47,405 nucleotides of DNA from an uncultured Brevibacillus sp. (GCF_947502445.1 NZ_CANMZW010000045.1:1-47405), one strand, 5' to 3'; shown: positions 32,796 through 40,182, counted from the stretch's first letter. Notes: generated by a model from the letters alone, not told the origin. Made by a program: numbers and translations.

Positions 32796-33161
32796 ATGTT
32801 AGCAGCAGCGGTGATTTTTATTAATCTGGCTCTCCTTGCATATACGATTGGTGTATGGAGCGAAAAACGTTCTGGAGAGCTAAAGTTGAAACACCTTATC
32901 TTTTTCGGTTTCGGGTTAGTATTCGATACGATCGGAACGACGTTTATGAAATTGCTCGCAGACAGCCCCAGTTTAAATTTGCATGGAATTACCGGGTTGA
33001 TAGCTCTGATCTTAATGTTTTTCCATACCCTGTGGGCATGTGTCGTTCTGTGGAAAAAAGAGGAAATTCAGATCAAGCAATTTCATAAATTCAGCCTAAT
33101 TGTTTGGTTTTTATGGCTTGTACCTTATTCCATAGGTGTGGTTTTAAGCTTTATTAAATAG
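32796..33161 (+). CDS. HsmA-family four-helix membrane protein
   Basis: 121 residues with about four membrane helices (AAAVIFINLALLAYTIGVW, FFGFGLVFDTIGTTFMKLL, HGITGLIALILMFFHTLWACVVLW, LIVWFLWLVPYSIGVVL). The pattern FDTIGTTFM..L and GL.AL.LMF.HT.WA fits the HsmA family (recalled as TIGR03987), a conserved membrane protein of unknown role in Firmicutes. The ATG is preceded by AGGAGATG. A good terminator follows. Confidence 0.7.
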   Translation: MLAAAVIFINLALLAYTIGVWSEKRSGELKLKHLIFFGFGLVFDTIGTTFMKLLADSPSLNLHGITGLIALILMFFHTLWACVVLWKKEEIQIKQFHKFSLIVWFLWLVPYSIGVVLSFIK

Positions 33162-33185
33162 GTGCTGCATTACGTTGGTTCGCAG

Positions 33186-33218
33186 CCCTCGGGAAGTTCC
33201 CGGGGGTATTTTTTTCTG
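33186..33218 (+). terminator. Terminator of the HsmA-like gene
   Basis: CCCTCGGGAA pairs with TTCCCGGGGG allowing one mismatch, followed by TATTTTTTT. Confidence 0.85.
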
Positions 33219-33314
33219 TTTGGTTAATCGAAAGCATGTTTCTGCCCAAAAACCTGCTACGCTCCCTCATGCACACAGACAATCCCACGTAGTTCACCTT
33301 TTAGAAGCGGATGC

Positions 33315-33377
33315 AAAAAAATACGTGTCTGAGTGACTCGGACAAGCAAGCGTCAAAGTCGCAGCAGACACGTATTT
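33315..33377. repeat. 63-base hairpin element, copy 2
   Basis: AAATACGTGTCTG (33319-33331) and CAGACACGTATTT (33365-33377) form a perfect 13-bp inverted repeat. It is related to the element at 18052-18114 by the outer stem and the internal AAGTCGC/CAGAC block. No gene is close enough to need it as a terminator. Confidence 0.6.
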
Positions 33378-33409
33378 ACACGTTATATAGAAGACTGAGG
33401 AGTAAAGGT

Positions 33410-33439
33410 TTAACCAATCGAACCTTCCATTTCAAACTT
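33410..33439 (-). other. Fossil coding tail KFEMEGSIG, copy 1
   Basis: The minus strand reads ..YCDTGLCDPSVFKFEMEGSIG and a stop at 33412-33410. The same last nine residues are encoded at 38504-38533, with about 9 of 30 bases different, mostly silent. It may be an old attachment-site tail or a common C-terminus of a lost gene. Confidence 0.4.
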
Positions 33440-33517
33440 GAATACTGATGGATCGCACAGGCCTGTATCGCAATATGAATAACTTTGATTTGCGCCATTC
33501 TATATAGATTGACCCCT

Positions 33518-33565
33518 CATGCCGATTCATTGTTTTTCATCTTGAATCGGCATGAAATCGGCACG
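33518..33565. repeat. Inverted repeat and 22-base direct repeat, copy 1
   Basis: CATGCCGATTCA (33518-33529) and TGAATCGGCATG (33543-33554) form a 12-bp inverted repeat. Positions 33544-33565 match 38419-38440 at 20 of 22 bases and lie just downstream of the integrase fossil there. Confidence 0.5.
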
Positions 33566-33711
33566 TTAATTTCCCAACCAGAACAAAATTCGAGGAATCT
33601 TCCAATTGTATCACCTGGACAGATACCTTTAATGAAGAAACCCGCCTATTCGAGATAAAAGGAGGGTTCTTTGCTTATGGTTTTGCTGACGATTCATACG
33701 GGAACTTTTGA
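33556..33711 (+). pseudogene. Unidentified gene fossil
   Basis: A 51-codon stop-to-stop frame ends SSNCITWTDTFNEETRLF, then EIKGGFFAYGFADDSYGNF. The composition and regular pattern look like the end of a real protein, but there is no start or ribosome site and no family I can name. A 32-codon ATG frame (33677-33775) with AAAGGAGGG ten bases upstream overlaps it in another register. Confidence 0.35.
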
Positions 33712-33856
33712 TTACTATCGTACCCTTGAAAGAATACGGGTACCTTCTCATGTGGACATTTACGATAAGAAGTAAGTTTGGATCTTAGACCTAGTGAACA
33801 TCTATTGTGATATATTGGAAGAAGAGTATAAATTTTTTACTATTTCGAGGGAGCAA

Positions 33857-34141
33857 ATGAAAAGACTGAGCTTTGTTTTGGTATGGGTGTTAATATTCTC
33901 TAGCACTACTCAAATTGTTTCTGCTTCCTCATTCAAGGATATTGCAAAACATTGGGGAAAAGCATCTATTGAATGGGCCGTAGAAAACAGCATTACGTCA
34001 GGTTACCCAGATGGTACTTTCAAACCTGATAGACCTGTAACGGAAGCGGAATTTCTGGCGATGGTTAAAGTGTTAGATATTATTTGTTTGGGTTATTTTC
34101 ATACCGGATGGATTGGGCAGCCCCCTGTTTCTGAATACTAA
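33857..34141 (+). CDS. Truncated S-layer homology (SLH) protein
   Basis: 94 residues from the ATG at 33857, with GAGGGAG upstream. A signal peptide (MKRLSFVLVWVLIFSSTTQIVSA) precedes one SLH domain: SFKDIAKHWGKASIEWAVEN, then GYPDGTFKPDRPVTEAEFLAMVKV. SLH domains bind secondary cell-wall polymer. Typical proteins have three SLH copies or a large partner domain; here the match ends near codon 75 and the last ~20 codons read through a junction into unrelated sequence. The next 290 bases carry the end of another protein on the opposite strand, so this is a broken gene, probably from an inversion or deletion. Confidence 0.7.
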   Translation: MKRLSFVLVWVLIFSSTTQIVSASSFKDIAKHWGKASIEWAVENSITSGYPDGTFKPDRPVTEAEFLAMVKVLDIICLGYFHTGWIGQPPVSEY

Positions 34142-34367
34142 CATTATAGGAGCCATATTTCTTTGAAACGGGTCCTTTTCCACTAATAGAAGCTTGTAAA
34201 TCAGATAAAAGTGAGTCTGTAGGAAGTCCGTACATTTTCGCAATTTCAACAACAGCCGAGAATCCAGCTTCTCCACCTAGTCTATTTACAATACTAATAT
34301 AATTAGAGTTATTAGAAACATTTAAGGAGATAGCTTCGCGGTTGTTTTTATATAAAGTTAAGCCTGC
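34080..34367 (-). pseudogene. C-terminal fragment of a secreted-type protein, opposite strand
   Basis: The minus strand reads AGLTLYKNNREAISLNVSNN, then ISIVNRLGGEAGFSAVVEIA, and after KMYGLP a tail ending GSYNVSIQKQGAAQSIRYEN. It stops at 34082-34080, just where the SLH match of the plus-strand gene ends. It has no start in frame; an upstream stop lies near 34370. The beta/helix pattern suggests a domain of secreted SLH or stalk proteins, but I cannot name it. Juxtaposition with an SLH N-terminus suggests both were once one gene split by an inversion. Confidence 0.5.
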
Positions 34368-34501
34368 CGCTCACACAAGCCGCTTTCACTTTTGCCATTA
34401 GAAAGAAGTTGGGGACTTAAAGTTAGAGTAATTCAAACAACGCCAATAATTAAACAAGAATCAATAACTGAGCATAATCTTAGATGCAGTTATTAAATTT
34501 C

Positions 34502-34687
34502 TTATCTGACCTCAACAATTGCGTCCATTGGAACCCATTGGACATCCTCATCGCTAACCAGTTTTATTCTCCTGCCATTTTGATCGATCCATTTTACCAC
34601 GCCCCACATTTCACAGGTACTACCCAACTCGGTTTTTGCACCCGGAAGGGAGAAAAGGGACTTCCTTTTCCCATGTATGCATGCCAT
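34502..34687 (-). pseudogene. YolD-like protein fragment
   Basis: The last 35 residues, MWGVVKWIDQNGRRIKLVSD then EDVQWVPMDAIVEVR, fit the end of YolD-like proteins (small beta-rich proteins often next to phage or SOS DNA polymerase genes). The first part is low-quality and starts right after a terminator with no ribosome site, so only the end of a gene survives. A related sequence occurs at 44447-44899. Confidence 0.4.
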
Positions 34688-34689
34688 AA

Positions 34690-34719
34690 AAAACCACTCA
34701 GTTAATCCTGAGTGGTTTT
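34690..34719 (-). terminator. Terminator of the toxin/immunity pair
   Basis: AAAACCACTCAG and CTGAGTGGTTTT form a perfect 12-bp stem around a 6-base loop; the minus strand continues with TTTTTT. It lies 58 bases past the stop at 34778. Confidence 0.85.
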
Positions 34720-34777
34720 AATTACCTGCTACATTACCATTCTGCTCATTTTATCCGCTCTCTTCCATCATCAGTCA

Positions 34778-35425
34778 TCAATCATTCAAAGAGCGTAAAA
34801 ATATTCCCTCTGTGGTACAAATCTTTTGGAGTAACTGCGTGTATTTTTCATCTTTGGAATACAAGGGTAAAGAAAAATCAAAATTTGACCATACACAAAT
34901 CTTCATATCTTCAAAGATAAACACAGTTGAAACTTTCTCCCTGAGCCCCAGCTCGACAAATATTTCAAAATCATGCAGGTTCGCTAATTTCATACTCTTG
35001 CTTCCAGATGCTTTTAACTGTGAATGAATTTCTTTCAGCCTTATTTTTTGGCTATCACTATTTAGCGTATCTACTACTATCTCCTCGTTTACGCTAGGCA
35101 ATGATGTTTCGATCCAAACAGAATTGTACACCCAAAGCTTACGGAGTACTTGTTTAAATTTCTCTTCTTCTCTTAAGTATAAAGGGAGTAGATCTGGAAA
35201 ATCATCCGTCTTGTCAAAAAAAATGTTCACTTTTTCAAAAGCCGATTGATCTTTTATTTGCAATGGGAATCTATCCAGATAAAAGCTATTTTCAGGGAAG
35301 CGATCAGCTACAAGGTGGCTATGTTCCAGGAGAGAAGTTGCACACATATTATCTGGTTCCAGATCCACAGAAGGAGACCATTTGCTTCCCCATAACCCCT
35401 CAACTATCTTAGTAATTTCCACCAA
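34778..35425 (-). CDS. Putative immunity protein for the upstream toxin
   Basis: 215 residues, acidic, no signal peptide or membrane segment, so cytoplasmic. No family is recognised. It contains LREEEKFKQVLRKLWVYNSV and a similar late segment PLYSKDEKYTQLLQKI, suggesting an internal duplication. It starts 15 bases after a secreted protein whose C-terminus looks like a polymorphic toxin, and a terminator follows it. This order (toxin, then small cytoplasmic partner) is the standard layout for toxin and immunity. The role is inferred from position only. Confidence 0.5.
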   Translation of the reverse strand: MVEITKIVEGLWGSKWSPSVDLEPDNMCATSLLEHSHLVADRFPENSFYLDRFPLQIKDQSAFEKVNIFFDKTDDFPDLLPLYLREEEKFKQVLRKLWVYNSVWIETSLPSVNEEIVVDTLNSDSQKIRLKEIHSQLKASGSKSMKLANLHDFEIFVELGLREKVSTVFIFEDMKICVWSNFDFSLPLYSKDEKYTQLLQKICTTEGIFLRSLND

Positions 35426-35440
35426 ACACCCTCCTCTTTC

Positions 35441-36331
35441 TTAATCACGAAGGATTTTACCTGTATCATCTAGTGTTGCCTTGCGTTTCCCTTTACTATC
35501 TCGAAGTTTCCATGCACTTCCACCATGCGGTTTATTGCCCCTATCTTTTTGAATACTCCAACCGGTTTTTTCATTCTCTCTCGTATTTCCATCAACTCTC
35601 TTATCAAACTGGCCTAAATCAACACCGTCCCCATCATCATTTAACAGCCTTTTAGGGATATCATAATAGTAGATTATTCCTTTTGCATACAAATAGTTAA
35701 AAGCTTCTACAATTTCGTCAGCCATCGCACTAAATGAAGCTTCAAATGCTGCAACTATTCTATCAAACTTTGGTTCAATATCATCCCAATAATATCCGAC
35801 AACTGCTCCAGCACCAACTGCAATCAATACTCCAATGATATCTCCGATAGGCAGTGGACCATCTGCTGCAGCAGCTACAATCCCTCCACCTACTGCCATA
35901 AATGAATAGTAAACTGGTCGAGGCAAGTTCAATCTATCAAGTTTAGTAGACAAGATATCCAATGGATTAGCAGCCTTCACCGCGGCTACTCTCTTGGTTA
36001 CATTTTTACCTTTTTTATTGTTGGCTATCTCAACTTTACCAATCATTTGCTCGTGATAATCCATTAAACGTGTATCTCCAGCTTTACTTTGTTCTACCAT
36101 AAAATCCAAAAATTCTTGCTGAGCTTCAGGAGAAAGACTGTTGAACACTTTTTTTGCTAGTTCTGCCTCATCAGCAGCATCAATACTCTTTTCCAATTTG
36201 TATAAAGATTCATTCAGAGGTCCCCTATCTATCGAAGGGTTTACACCACTTGCCATGACAGGTGTCAATACATTGAATAGTAAAGCAGTGGTCAAAGAAG
36301 ATACTACTAAAATATGTTTTTTCTTTTGCAT
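35441..36331 (-). CDS. Secreted protein with polymorphic-toxin-like C-terminus
   Basis: 296 residues from the ATG at 36331, six bases after AAAGGAGAG. A signal peptide (MQKKKHILVVSSLTTALLFN, cleavage near ASG at 27-29) is followed by a helical domain (LAKKVFNSLSPEAQQEFLDF). A hydrophobic stretch of about 40 residues (ADGPLPIGDIIGVLIAVGAG) comes next. The C-terminal ~50 residues, GWSIQKDRGNKPHGGSAWKL then RDSKGKRKATLDDTGKILRD, resemble a small nuclease-type toxin end found in many bacteria (recalled as Ntox21-like, BECR fold). If right, it is a secreted or surface-delivered RNase aimed at rivals. Length is short for a polymorphic toxin; no YeeF/LXG domain is seen. An immunity-like gene follows. 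Confidence 0.55.
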   Translation of the reverse strand: MQKKKHILVVSSLTTALLFNVLTPVMASGVNPSIDRGPLNESLYKLEKSIDAADEAELAKKVFNSLSPEAQQEFLDFMVEQSKAGDTRLMDYHEQMIGKVEIANNKKGKNVTKRVAAVKAANPLDILSTKLDRLNLPRPVYYSFMAVGGGIVAAAADGPLPIGDIIGVLIAVGAGAVVGYYWDDIEPKFDRIVAAFEASFSAMADEIVEAFNYLYAKGIIYYYDIPKRLLNDDGDGVDLGQFDKRVDGNTRENEKTGWSIQKDRGNKPHGGSAWKLRDSKGKRKATLDDTGKILRD

Positions 36332-36777
36332 AAAGTTCTCTCCTTTTCGTACTTTGGATAACAAGATCTACAGGGAATTAATTTGTTCTACCTTATTCCA
36401 AGTACATTTTTAACTTCCTAAAAAATGGTAACATATAAATTGGTAATATTTTGTCGATTTGTGCTGATTAAAAAATATATTTTATAGATGACATTTTTTC
36501 TTTGCATCTTAATGCAATTTATGTTGTATATCACTCGAAACGTACATTCTTCGCGTTTTATGAAAATAAAATAACGTGCCAGGTATCACTGACACTCCAT
36601 GAATTATTTTTTCTGTCGCACGATCAAGCAGCGTAAAAAAAGCCCTCCCTCGGAAGTAATCGAAGGAAGACATAGCCATTTACACCTTATTTTCTGTTTG
36701 TTTCGCTTTTCATGCCTGCTCCCGCAAATATCTGTACATTCTTATTACTAGCCACGCCCACGCTTGTTTTCCTCCGA
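36332..36777. other. AT-rich gap upstream of the toxin gene
   Basis: Contains the toxin promoter region (no clear pair chosen) and a dispersed repeat at 36574-36608. A weak hairpin lies near 36640-36670. No coding frame is convincing. Confidence 0.5.
36574..36608. repeat. Dispersed palindromic repeat, copy 1
   Basis: ACGTGCCAGGTATCACTGAC and the following CAC..CAT..AATTAT match 46431-46463 with few differences. Here the right arm has decayed (CACTCCAT instead of CACGTCAT). Confidence 0.65.
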
Positions 36778-36930
36778 TCATAGCAAATCCATTCCGAATC
36801 CGAGCTGTAAAAACTCATAGCGATCGATCAATTCCTTCTCTTTTGAGAACAGAAGCTCTTCAAATCGCGGATACTTACTCTCAATGTGAGCGATGAAAGA
36901 GTGGACACGCGGGAAGAAGTCAGCCGCCAT
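36778..36930 (-). pseudogene. Unidentified gene fragment
   Basis: A 50-codon frame from ATG at 36930, without ribosome site: MAADFFPRVHSFIAHIESKY then ending RYEFLQLGFGMDLL. It is less AT-rich than its surroundings and codon use is orderly, so it looks like the end of a real gene whose start is lost. No family recognised. Confidence 0.3.
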
Positions 36931-36981
36931 TGTCGTTGGCGATAATACTAATCGTGGCTTTTTGTTTAAAAAATAATACAC

Positions 36982-37182
36982 TCAAGGTCTATTGAGCTTT
37001 CCTTTATCCTGGTTCCTAATATTTCGTTGGGATAAAACACTATGAATACTGTGCCTTTTAATTACTTGGAACTTGCTTGAACTTTTTGCCCTTGAGTGGG
37101 TCAGAGTTTGCAACTTCTGAATTGATCTAAGTAATGAATAAGACGTGCTAGCCAAATTTTTTACATCGTTTTCATCCACCAT
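36982..37182 (-). CDS. Doubtful small ORF after the vanZ-like gene
   Basis: 66 codons, starting on the base next to the VanZ-like stop (MVDENDVKNLASTSYSLLRS..., ending DKGKLNRP). It is rich in Ser, Lys and Arg, with no domain and no clear ribosome site. Coupled translation with the upstream gene would be possible, but random origin is equally likely. Confidence 0.25.
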   Translation of the reverse strand: MVDENDVKNLASTSYSLLRSIQKLQTLTHSRAKSSSKFQVIKRHSIHSVLSQRNIRNQDKGKLNRP

Positions 37183-37644
37183 TCAAGAACGAGTCGAGGT
37201 TGCAAATATTAATTTACAAGAATACAAAAGCAAAAATCCTCCTGTAGTTCCCAATACGTTTAACACAATGTCATTGATATCAAAAATCCCATAGTACGTG
37301 AACAATTGAATAAGCTCTATCACTAGAGACAAAAGAGCTCCAATAAACGTCGTTATCCAGATTTTGCTTATTTTAATACTATGTACACTTTTGTTAATTA
37401 ATATTGGCACAAGAAACCCAAGAGGAATGAACATCACAAAATTACCACCAATATTTTTTAATTTAAATGTGAGTGATTCAAATTGATTGTGAATAAGAAA
37501 CTCGATAAAATTTAAATTCAGGTTGTATCTGTATTCTCCTGATTCACTAATATAAGGGTGTTTTGAAAAAATAGTAACATAAAAAACAGCTGCCAAATAA
37601 ATAAAAAAAATAACAAATGTAAATATATATTGTTGTTTTTTCAT
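37183..37644 (-). CDS. VanZ-family membrane protein
   Basis: 153 residues, four to five membrane helices. NIGGNFVMFIPLGFLVPIL, SLVIELIQLFTYYGIFDINDIVLNVLGTTGGFLLLY is the VanZ signature (here split: GN..MF.PLGFL, then E..QL......FD..D...N..G). VanZ relatives are membrane proteins of unclear biochemical role; the founding member gives low-level teicoplanin resistance. A strong GGGAGGGAG precedes the ATG. No van or ABC genes are nearby, so antibiotic resistance is not implied. Confidence 0.75.
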   Translation of the reverse strand: MKKQQYIFTFVIFFIYLAAVFYVTIFSKHPYISESGEYRYNLNLNFIEFLIHNQFESLTFKLKNIGGNFVMFIPLGFLVPILINKSVHSIKISKIWITTFIGALLSLVIELIQLFTYYGIFDINDIVLNVLGTTGGFLLLYSCKLIFATSTRS

Positions 37645-37678
37645 TTTACCACTCCCTCCCCTGCGTTGTAGAATAACC

Positions 37679-37706
37679 GGGACAAGCTCATAATAAAGCT
37701 TGTCCC
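37679..37706. terminator. Hairpin between two minus-strand genes
   Basis: GGGACAAGCT and AGCTTGTCCC form a perfect 10-bp stem with an 8-base loop. No proper T run follows on the minus strand, so termination may be weak. Confidence 0.6.
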
Positions 37707-37720
37707 AAAAAGTTAGATTT

Positions 37721-38047
37721 CTATTTGTACACTTTTCCAGATCCGCTAATATCGCCGTCTATCTTATCATCAGACCAGGTAATTTGTGGTTTTGACATAT
37801 AAAAATAAAAGTCTCCTTTTGGAACATTAGTGAATGTTCCTATTTGCTCTTCACCAATTTCATACTTTATTTTCTTGGAGTATGAGCCAGAATAAAGTGT
37901 GATGTAGTAATAGTTATATTCAGCTGTATATGCCTGTTCAGCTTTCAGTGTATCCCAAAAAGCTTCTGATTTAATTTTAATTGTAGCACCTGCTGTCGGA
38001 TTGTAAATTGTCTGAGATTCCAAATTAGCATTTTCGTTTATTATCAC
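37721..38047 (-). CDS. Small beta-rich protein, probably 5'-truncated
   Basis: 108 codons from a GTG without ribosome site. The sequence (TIYNPTAGATIKIKSEAFWD, YYYITLYSGSYSKKIKYEIG, GTFTNVPKGDFYFYMSKPQI) is a regular beta-strand pattern typical of small secreted Bacillus proteins that normally have a signal peptide. Here the signal peptide is missing, and the upstream 100 bases show no frame that supplies one. It is most likely a gene that lost its 5' end. Function unknown. Confidence 0.45.
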   Translation of the reverse strand: MIINENANLESQTIYNPTAGATIKIKSEAFWDTLKAEQAYTAEYNYYYITLYSGSYSKKIKYEIGEEQIGTFTNVPKGDFYFYMSKPQITWSDDKIDGDISGSGKVYK

Positions 38048-38200
38048 TATATACTAAAATATGTAATATTAATATGATTTTATATTATTATTAATTTACA
38101 TAAAGTAAAGAAGAAACTATTAATTTCAAATTTTGTTCACAAATGATTGAAGGCCGAAGAAATCCATTGAACCTAGTGAATAAGTATTTACAAACAAAAA

Positions 38201-38236
38201 ATGCCCTCCCCGGACTCAGAATCCATAGGAGGGCAT
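38201..38236 (-). terminator. Orphan terminator hairpin
   Basis: ATGCCCTCC pairs with GGAGGGCAT around an 18-base loop; on the minus strand a T run follows (complement of 38196-38200). No gene on the minus strand ends here now. Confidence 0.65.
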
Positions 38237-38240
38237 TAGT

Positions 38241-38420
38241 CTAAGAACACAGGCACGCCGTCCTTTTGCTCGAGTCTGGTGCCAGTCTAGTATATGTATC
38301 CAAGCGACTTACCGACATAAGACAATCAAAACTGCCACCGACACATATCTGTCCATCACCGAAGAAATTGAAGAAGACGAACTTAAAAAGTTCGCCTCCT
38401 ACACCAAAAGAAAAATTTGA
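38241..38420 (+). pseudogene. C-terminal fossil of a phage-type tyrosine recombinase
   Basis: Across at least two frameshifts the plus strand reads HAVLLLESGASLVYVSKRL, then HKTIKTATDTYLSITEEIEE, and ends ELKKFASYTKRKI with TGA at 38418-38420. This is the end of a phage integrase: the THAVLLLESGA segment after the catalytic Arg, the GHK..I.TT segment (Gly replaced by Arg here), and the nucleophile Tyr in DTYLSI. The rest of the gene is gone, so it is inactive. It marks the right side of a former integrated element; a 22-base repeat and a fossil coding tail follow. Confidence 0.75.
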
Positions 38421-38440
38421 ATCGGCACGAAACCGGCACG
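38419..38440 (+). repeat. 22-base direct repeat, copy 2
   Basis: Matches 33544-33565 at 20 of 22 bases, same orientation. Its core is CGGCACGAAACCGGCACG, itself two near copies of CGGCACG. It starts within the integrase stop codon. Possibly an arm-type binding site of the recombinase. Confidence 0.5.
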
Positions 38441-38503
38441 ATTATTTTTTCTTACCTCGTATTCCACTTATAAAACGTTGATGCAACAACGTTTTATAGC
38501 TTC

Positions 38504-38533
38504 CTACCCGATGCTTCCCTCCATCTCAAACTT
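38504..38533 (-). other. Fossil coding tail KFEMEGSIG, copy 2
   Basis: The minus strand reads ..IQDNEKIIKFEMEGSIG and TAG at 38506-38504. It lies 84 bases downstream of the integrase stop, where phages that insert into the 3' end of a gene carry a replacement tail. See the copy at 33410-33439. Confidence 0.45.
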
Positions 38534-39047
38534 GATTATTTTTTCATTATCTTGGATTTCAACACATTTTCATAAAATCCCATTTTCCCTTTATTTATGC
38601 GGTTTAAGAGCGATTCGATTAATATGGTTTACTCTATTTTCTCGCTAATTTTTTCATTTTACATGGGCAAAAAATGGGCAACAAGAAGCGAATGCTCTTG
38701 ACGTTTGAACACTACGGCGGGAGCGGAAAGACATACGAAGGACCGGGCGACTTCTCCCGATCCCTAGCTGACTAGTTTCCTCTGTTCGTCTCCCAGTAAT
38801 CTATAAGGATTTGCTGGAACTCATGAGCGTATAGGGAAACTAATTCGCTTTTTTAATAGCAATTTCAGTGTTCGCATATTGTTCTGTACAGGTGTTTTTT
38901 TAGGGTTGTTGACGGTTTTTGTCCCCATTCCCAACACATTATTGTCCCTTTAACCACTTCAGTAAAACTCGTTTCGATATCCGCATTGACCGTCCAGGCT
39001 TTTGAGCAATCTAAACTTCTTCCATACCTGAACGCATCCAAAAAAGT

Positions 39048-39067
39048 GCCCCCGCAAAAGCGAGGGC
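39048..39067 (-). terminator. Orphan terminator hairpin
   Basis: GCCCCCGC pairs with GCGAGGGC around a 4-base loop with one mismatch; the minus strand continues ACTTTTTT. No minus-strand gene now ends here. Confidence 0.6.
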
Positions 39068-39312
39068 GTGACGTTGAGTTAGGGGTTCTTGGTGTATTTT
39101 TATTATGTGCTAACGCTGATAATTGTATCCATCGTAACCAATTTTAATATAGGGACGGGTCTGCTAAAATACAAAACTGAAAACAAGACATCCAATATAT
39201 TCATATTTTTGTATTATATACCTTTATCTGTTTTGCAAGTTTGAGATAATTGTATTATATTTCAAGTGGAAATAGGTCGAATATCCAGTTTTTACAGTTT
39301 GAGGAGGAAATC

Positions 39313-40149
39313 ATGAACTTCAAAAATACTTTAATTAAGTCAGTACTAGGTCTAGCATTAGCAGTTTGTTTTATACATTCTGGTCAAGTGATTTCTCATG
39401 CAAATGAACTCTATTCTGAGGATCTTGTCCCAACAATGATTGACTACACTAATCCAAGTGGCATTGTAAGTGCTGATTCCGAATACTCTACTGACTATCC
39501 AGCTTACAAAGCTTTTAATGATGCTTCAAGCGAAGTAATTGGTTGGGCTGCAGCACCGACAAGTTTACCTCACTGGCTTTCCCATGAATTTGGCACTCCT
39601 AAAGTCATTTCTAAATATACATTAAAAGCTGAAAAACAAGGGACTATACTCAAGTTCCCTTACATGCCTAGAAGCTGGGAGCTTCAAGGTTACGACACGA
39701 CAAGTTCTACTTGGGTAACGTTGGATTCTCGATCAAATGTTTCTGATTGGCCTCCTGGGGACAAAAGAGAATTTTTCTTTGAAAACTCAATTCCGTATCA
39801 TAAGTACCGCATATACATTACTGATATCCCTGGGGATGGCAAAGGTGTAGCTGTAATTGGTGAAATGGAACTCATGGAAAAGGTAAAAGCACCAGAACCT
39901 GAACCTGAGCCATCTAACAACAATGCTCTCCTCGTTATCAAGATGATCAGTGGCCTCGAAAAAGAGTTTGAGTTAACTTCATCAGAAGTAGATAGCTTCA
40001 TTGAATGGTACAACAACCGAGCTGATGGTCGAGGAAAAGAAACGTACATGTTTGAAAAAGACTTTAACAAAGGCCCTTTTACAGCTCGAAAGGATTATTT
40101 AGCATTCAGCAAGATTCAATCCTTTGAAGCTATGGAATATACCAAATAA
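39313..40149 (+). CDS. Secreted F5/8 type C (discoidin-like) domain protein
   Basis: 278 residues from the ATG at 39313, preceded by GAGGAGG. A signal peptide (FKNTLIKSVLGLALAVCFIH, cleavage near SHA) leads to a discoidin-like domain, about 40-190. Its marks are PAYKAFNDASSEVIGWAAAP, LPHWLSHEFGTPKVISKYTL and RSWELQGYDTTSSTWVTLDS. A Glu-Pro linker (PEPEPEP) and a C-terminal domain (LLVIKMISGLEKEFELTSSE..) follow. The last domain recurs in secreted Bacillales proteins; I know no function. The protein should bind carbohydrate or another surface polymer outside the cell. It stands alone with its own terminator. Confidence 0.8.
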   Translation: MNFKNTLIKSVLGLALAVCFIHSGQVISHANELYSEDLVPTMIDYTNPSGIVSADSEYSTDYPAYKAFNDASSEVIGWAAAPTSLPHWLSHEFGTPKVISKYTLKAEKQGTILKFPYMPRSWELQGYDTTSSTWVTLDSRSNVSDWPPGDKREFFFENSIPYHKYRIYITDIPGDGKGVAVIGEMELMEKVKAPEPEPEPSNNNALLVIKMISGLEKEFELTSSEVDSFIEWYNNRADGRGKETYMFEKDFNKGPFTARKDYLAFSKIQSFEAMEYTK

Positions 40150-40157
40150 CAGAATGA

Positions 40158-40182
40158 GGCACCCCCTATAAAAGAGGGTGCC
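40158..40182 (+). terminator. Terminator of the discoidin-like gene
   Basis: GGCACCC pairs with GGGTGCC, extended by partial pairing in the loop, then ACATCTATTTTA. It starts nine bases after the stop. Confidence 0.75.

Larger units (their letters stand above)
38441..39312. other. AT-rich gap after the integrase fossil
   Basis: Contains the coding tail at 38504-38533, a short hairpin near 38473-38500 (ATAAAACGTTG / CAACGTTTTAT), a GC-richer scrap at 38670-38775 that may be a coding relic, and a terminator-like hairpin at 39048-39067. No intact gene is seen. Confidence 0.5.

Noticed and set aside
37183..37644. Glycopeptide-resistance gene
   Set aside because: VanZ-family membership alone does not imply resistance and no vanHAX-type genes are in the window.
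38266..38481. Intact 71-residue ORF at the integrase fossil
   Set aside because: After residue ~16 it runs out of frame with the recombinase sequence, which continues in a neighbouring frame.
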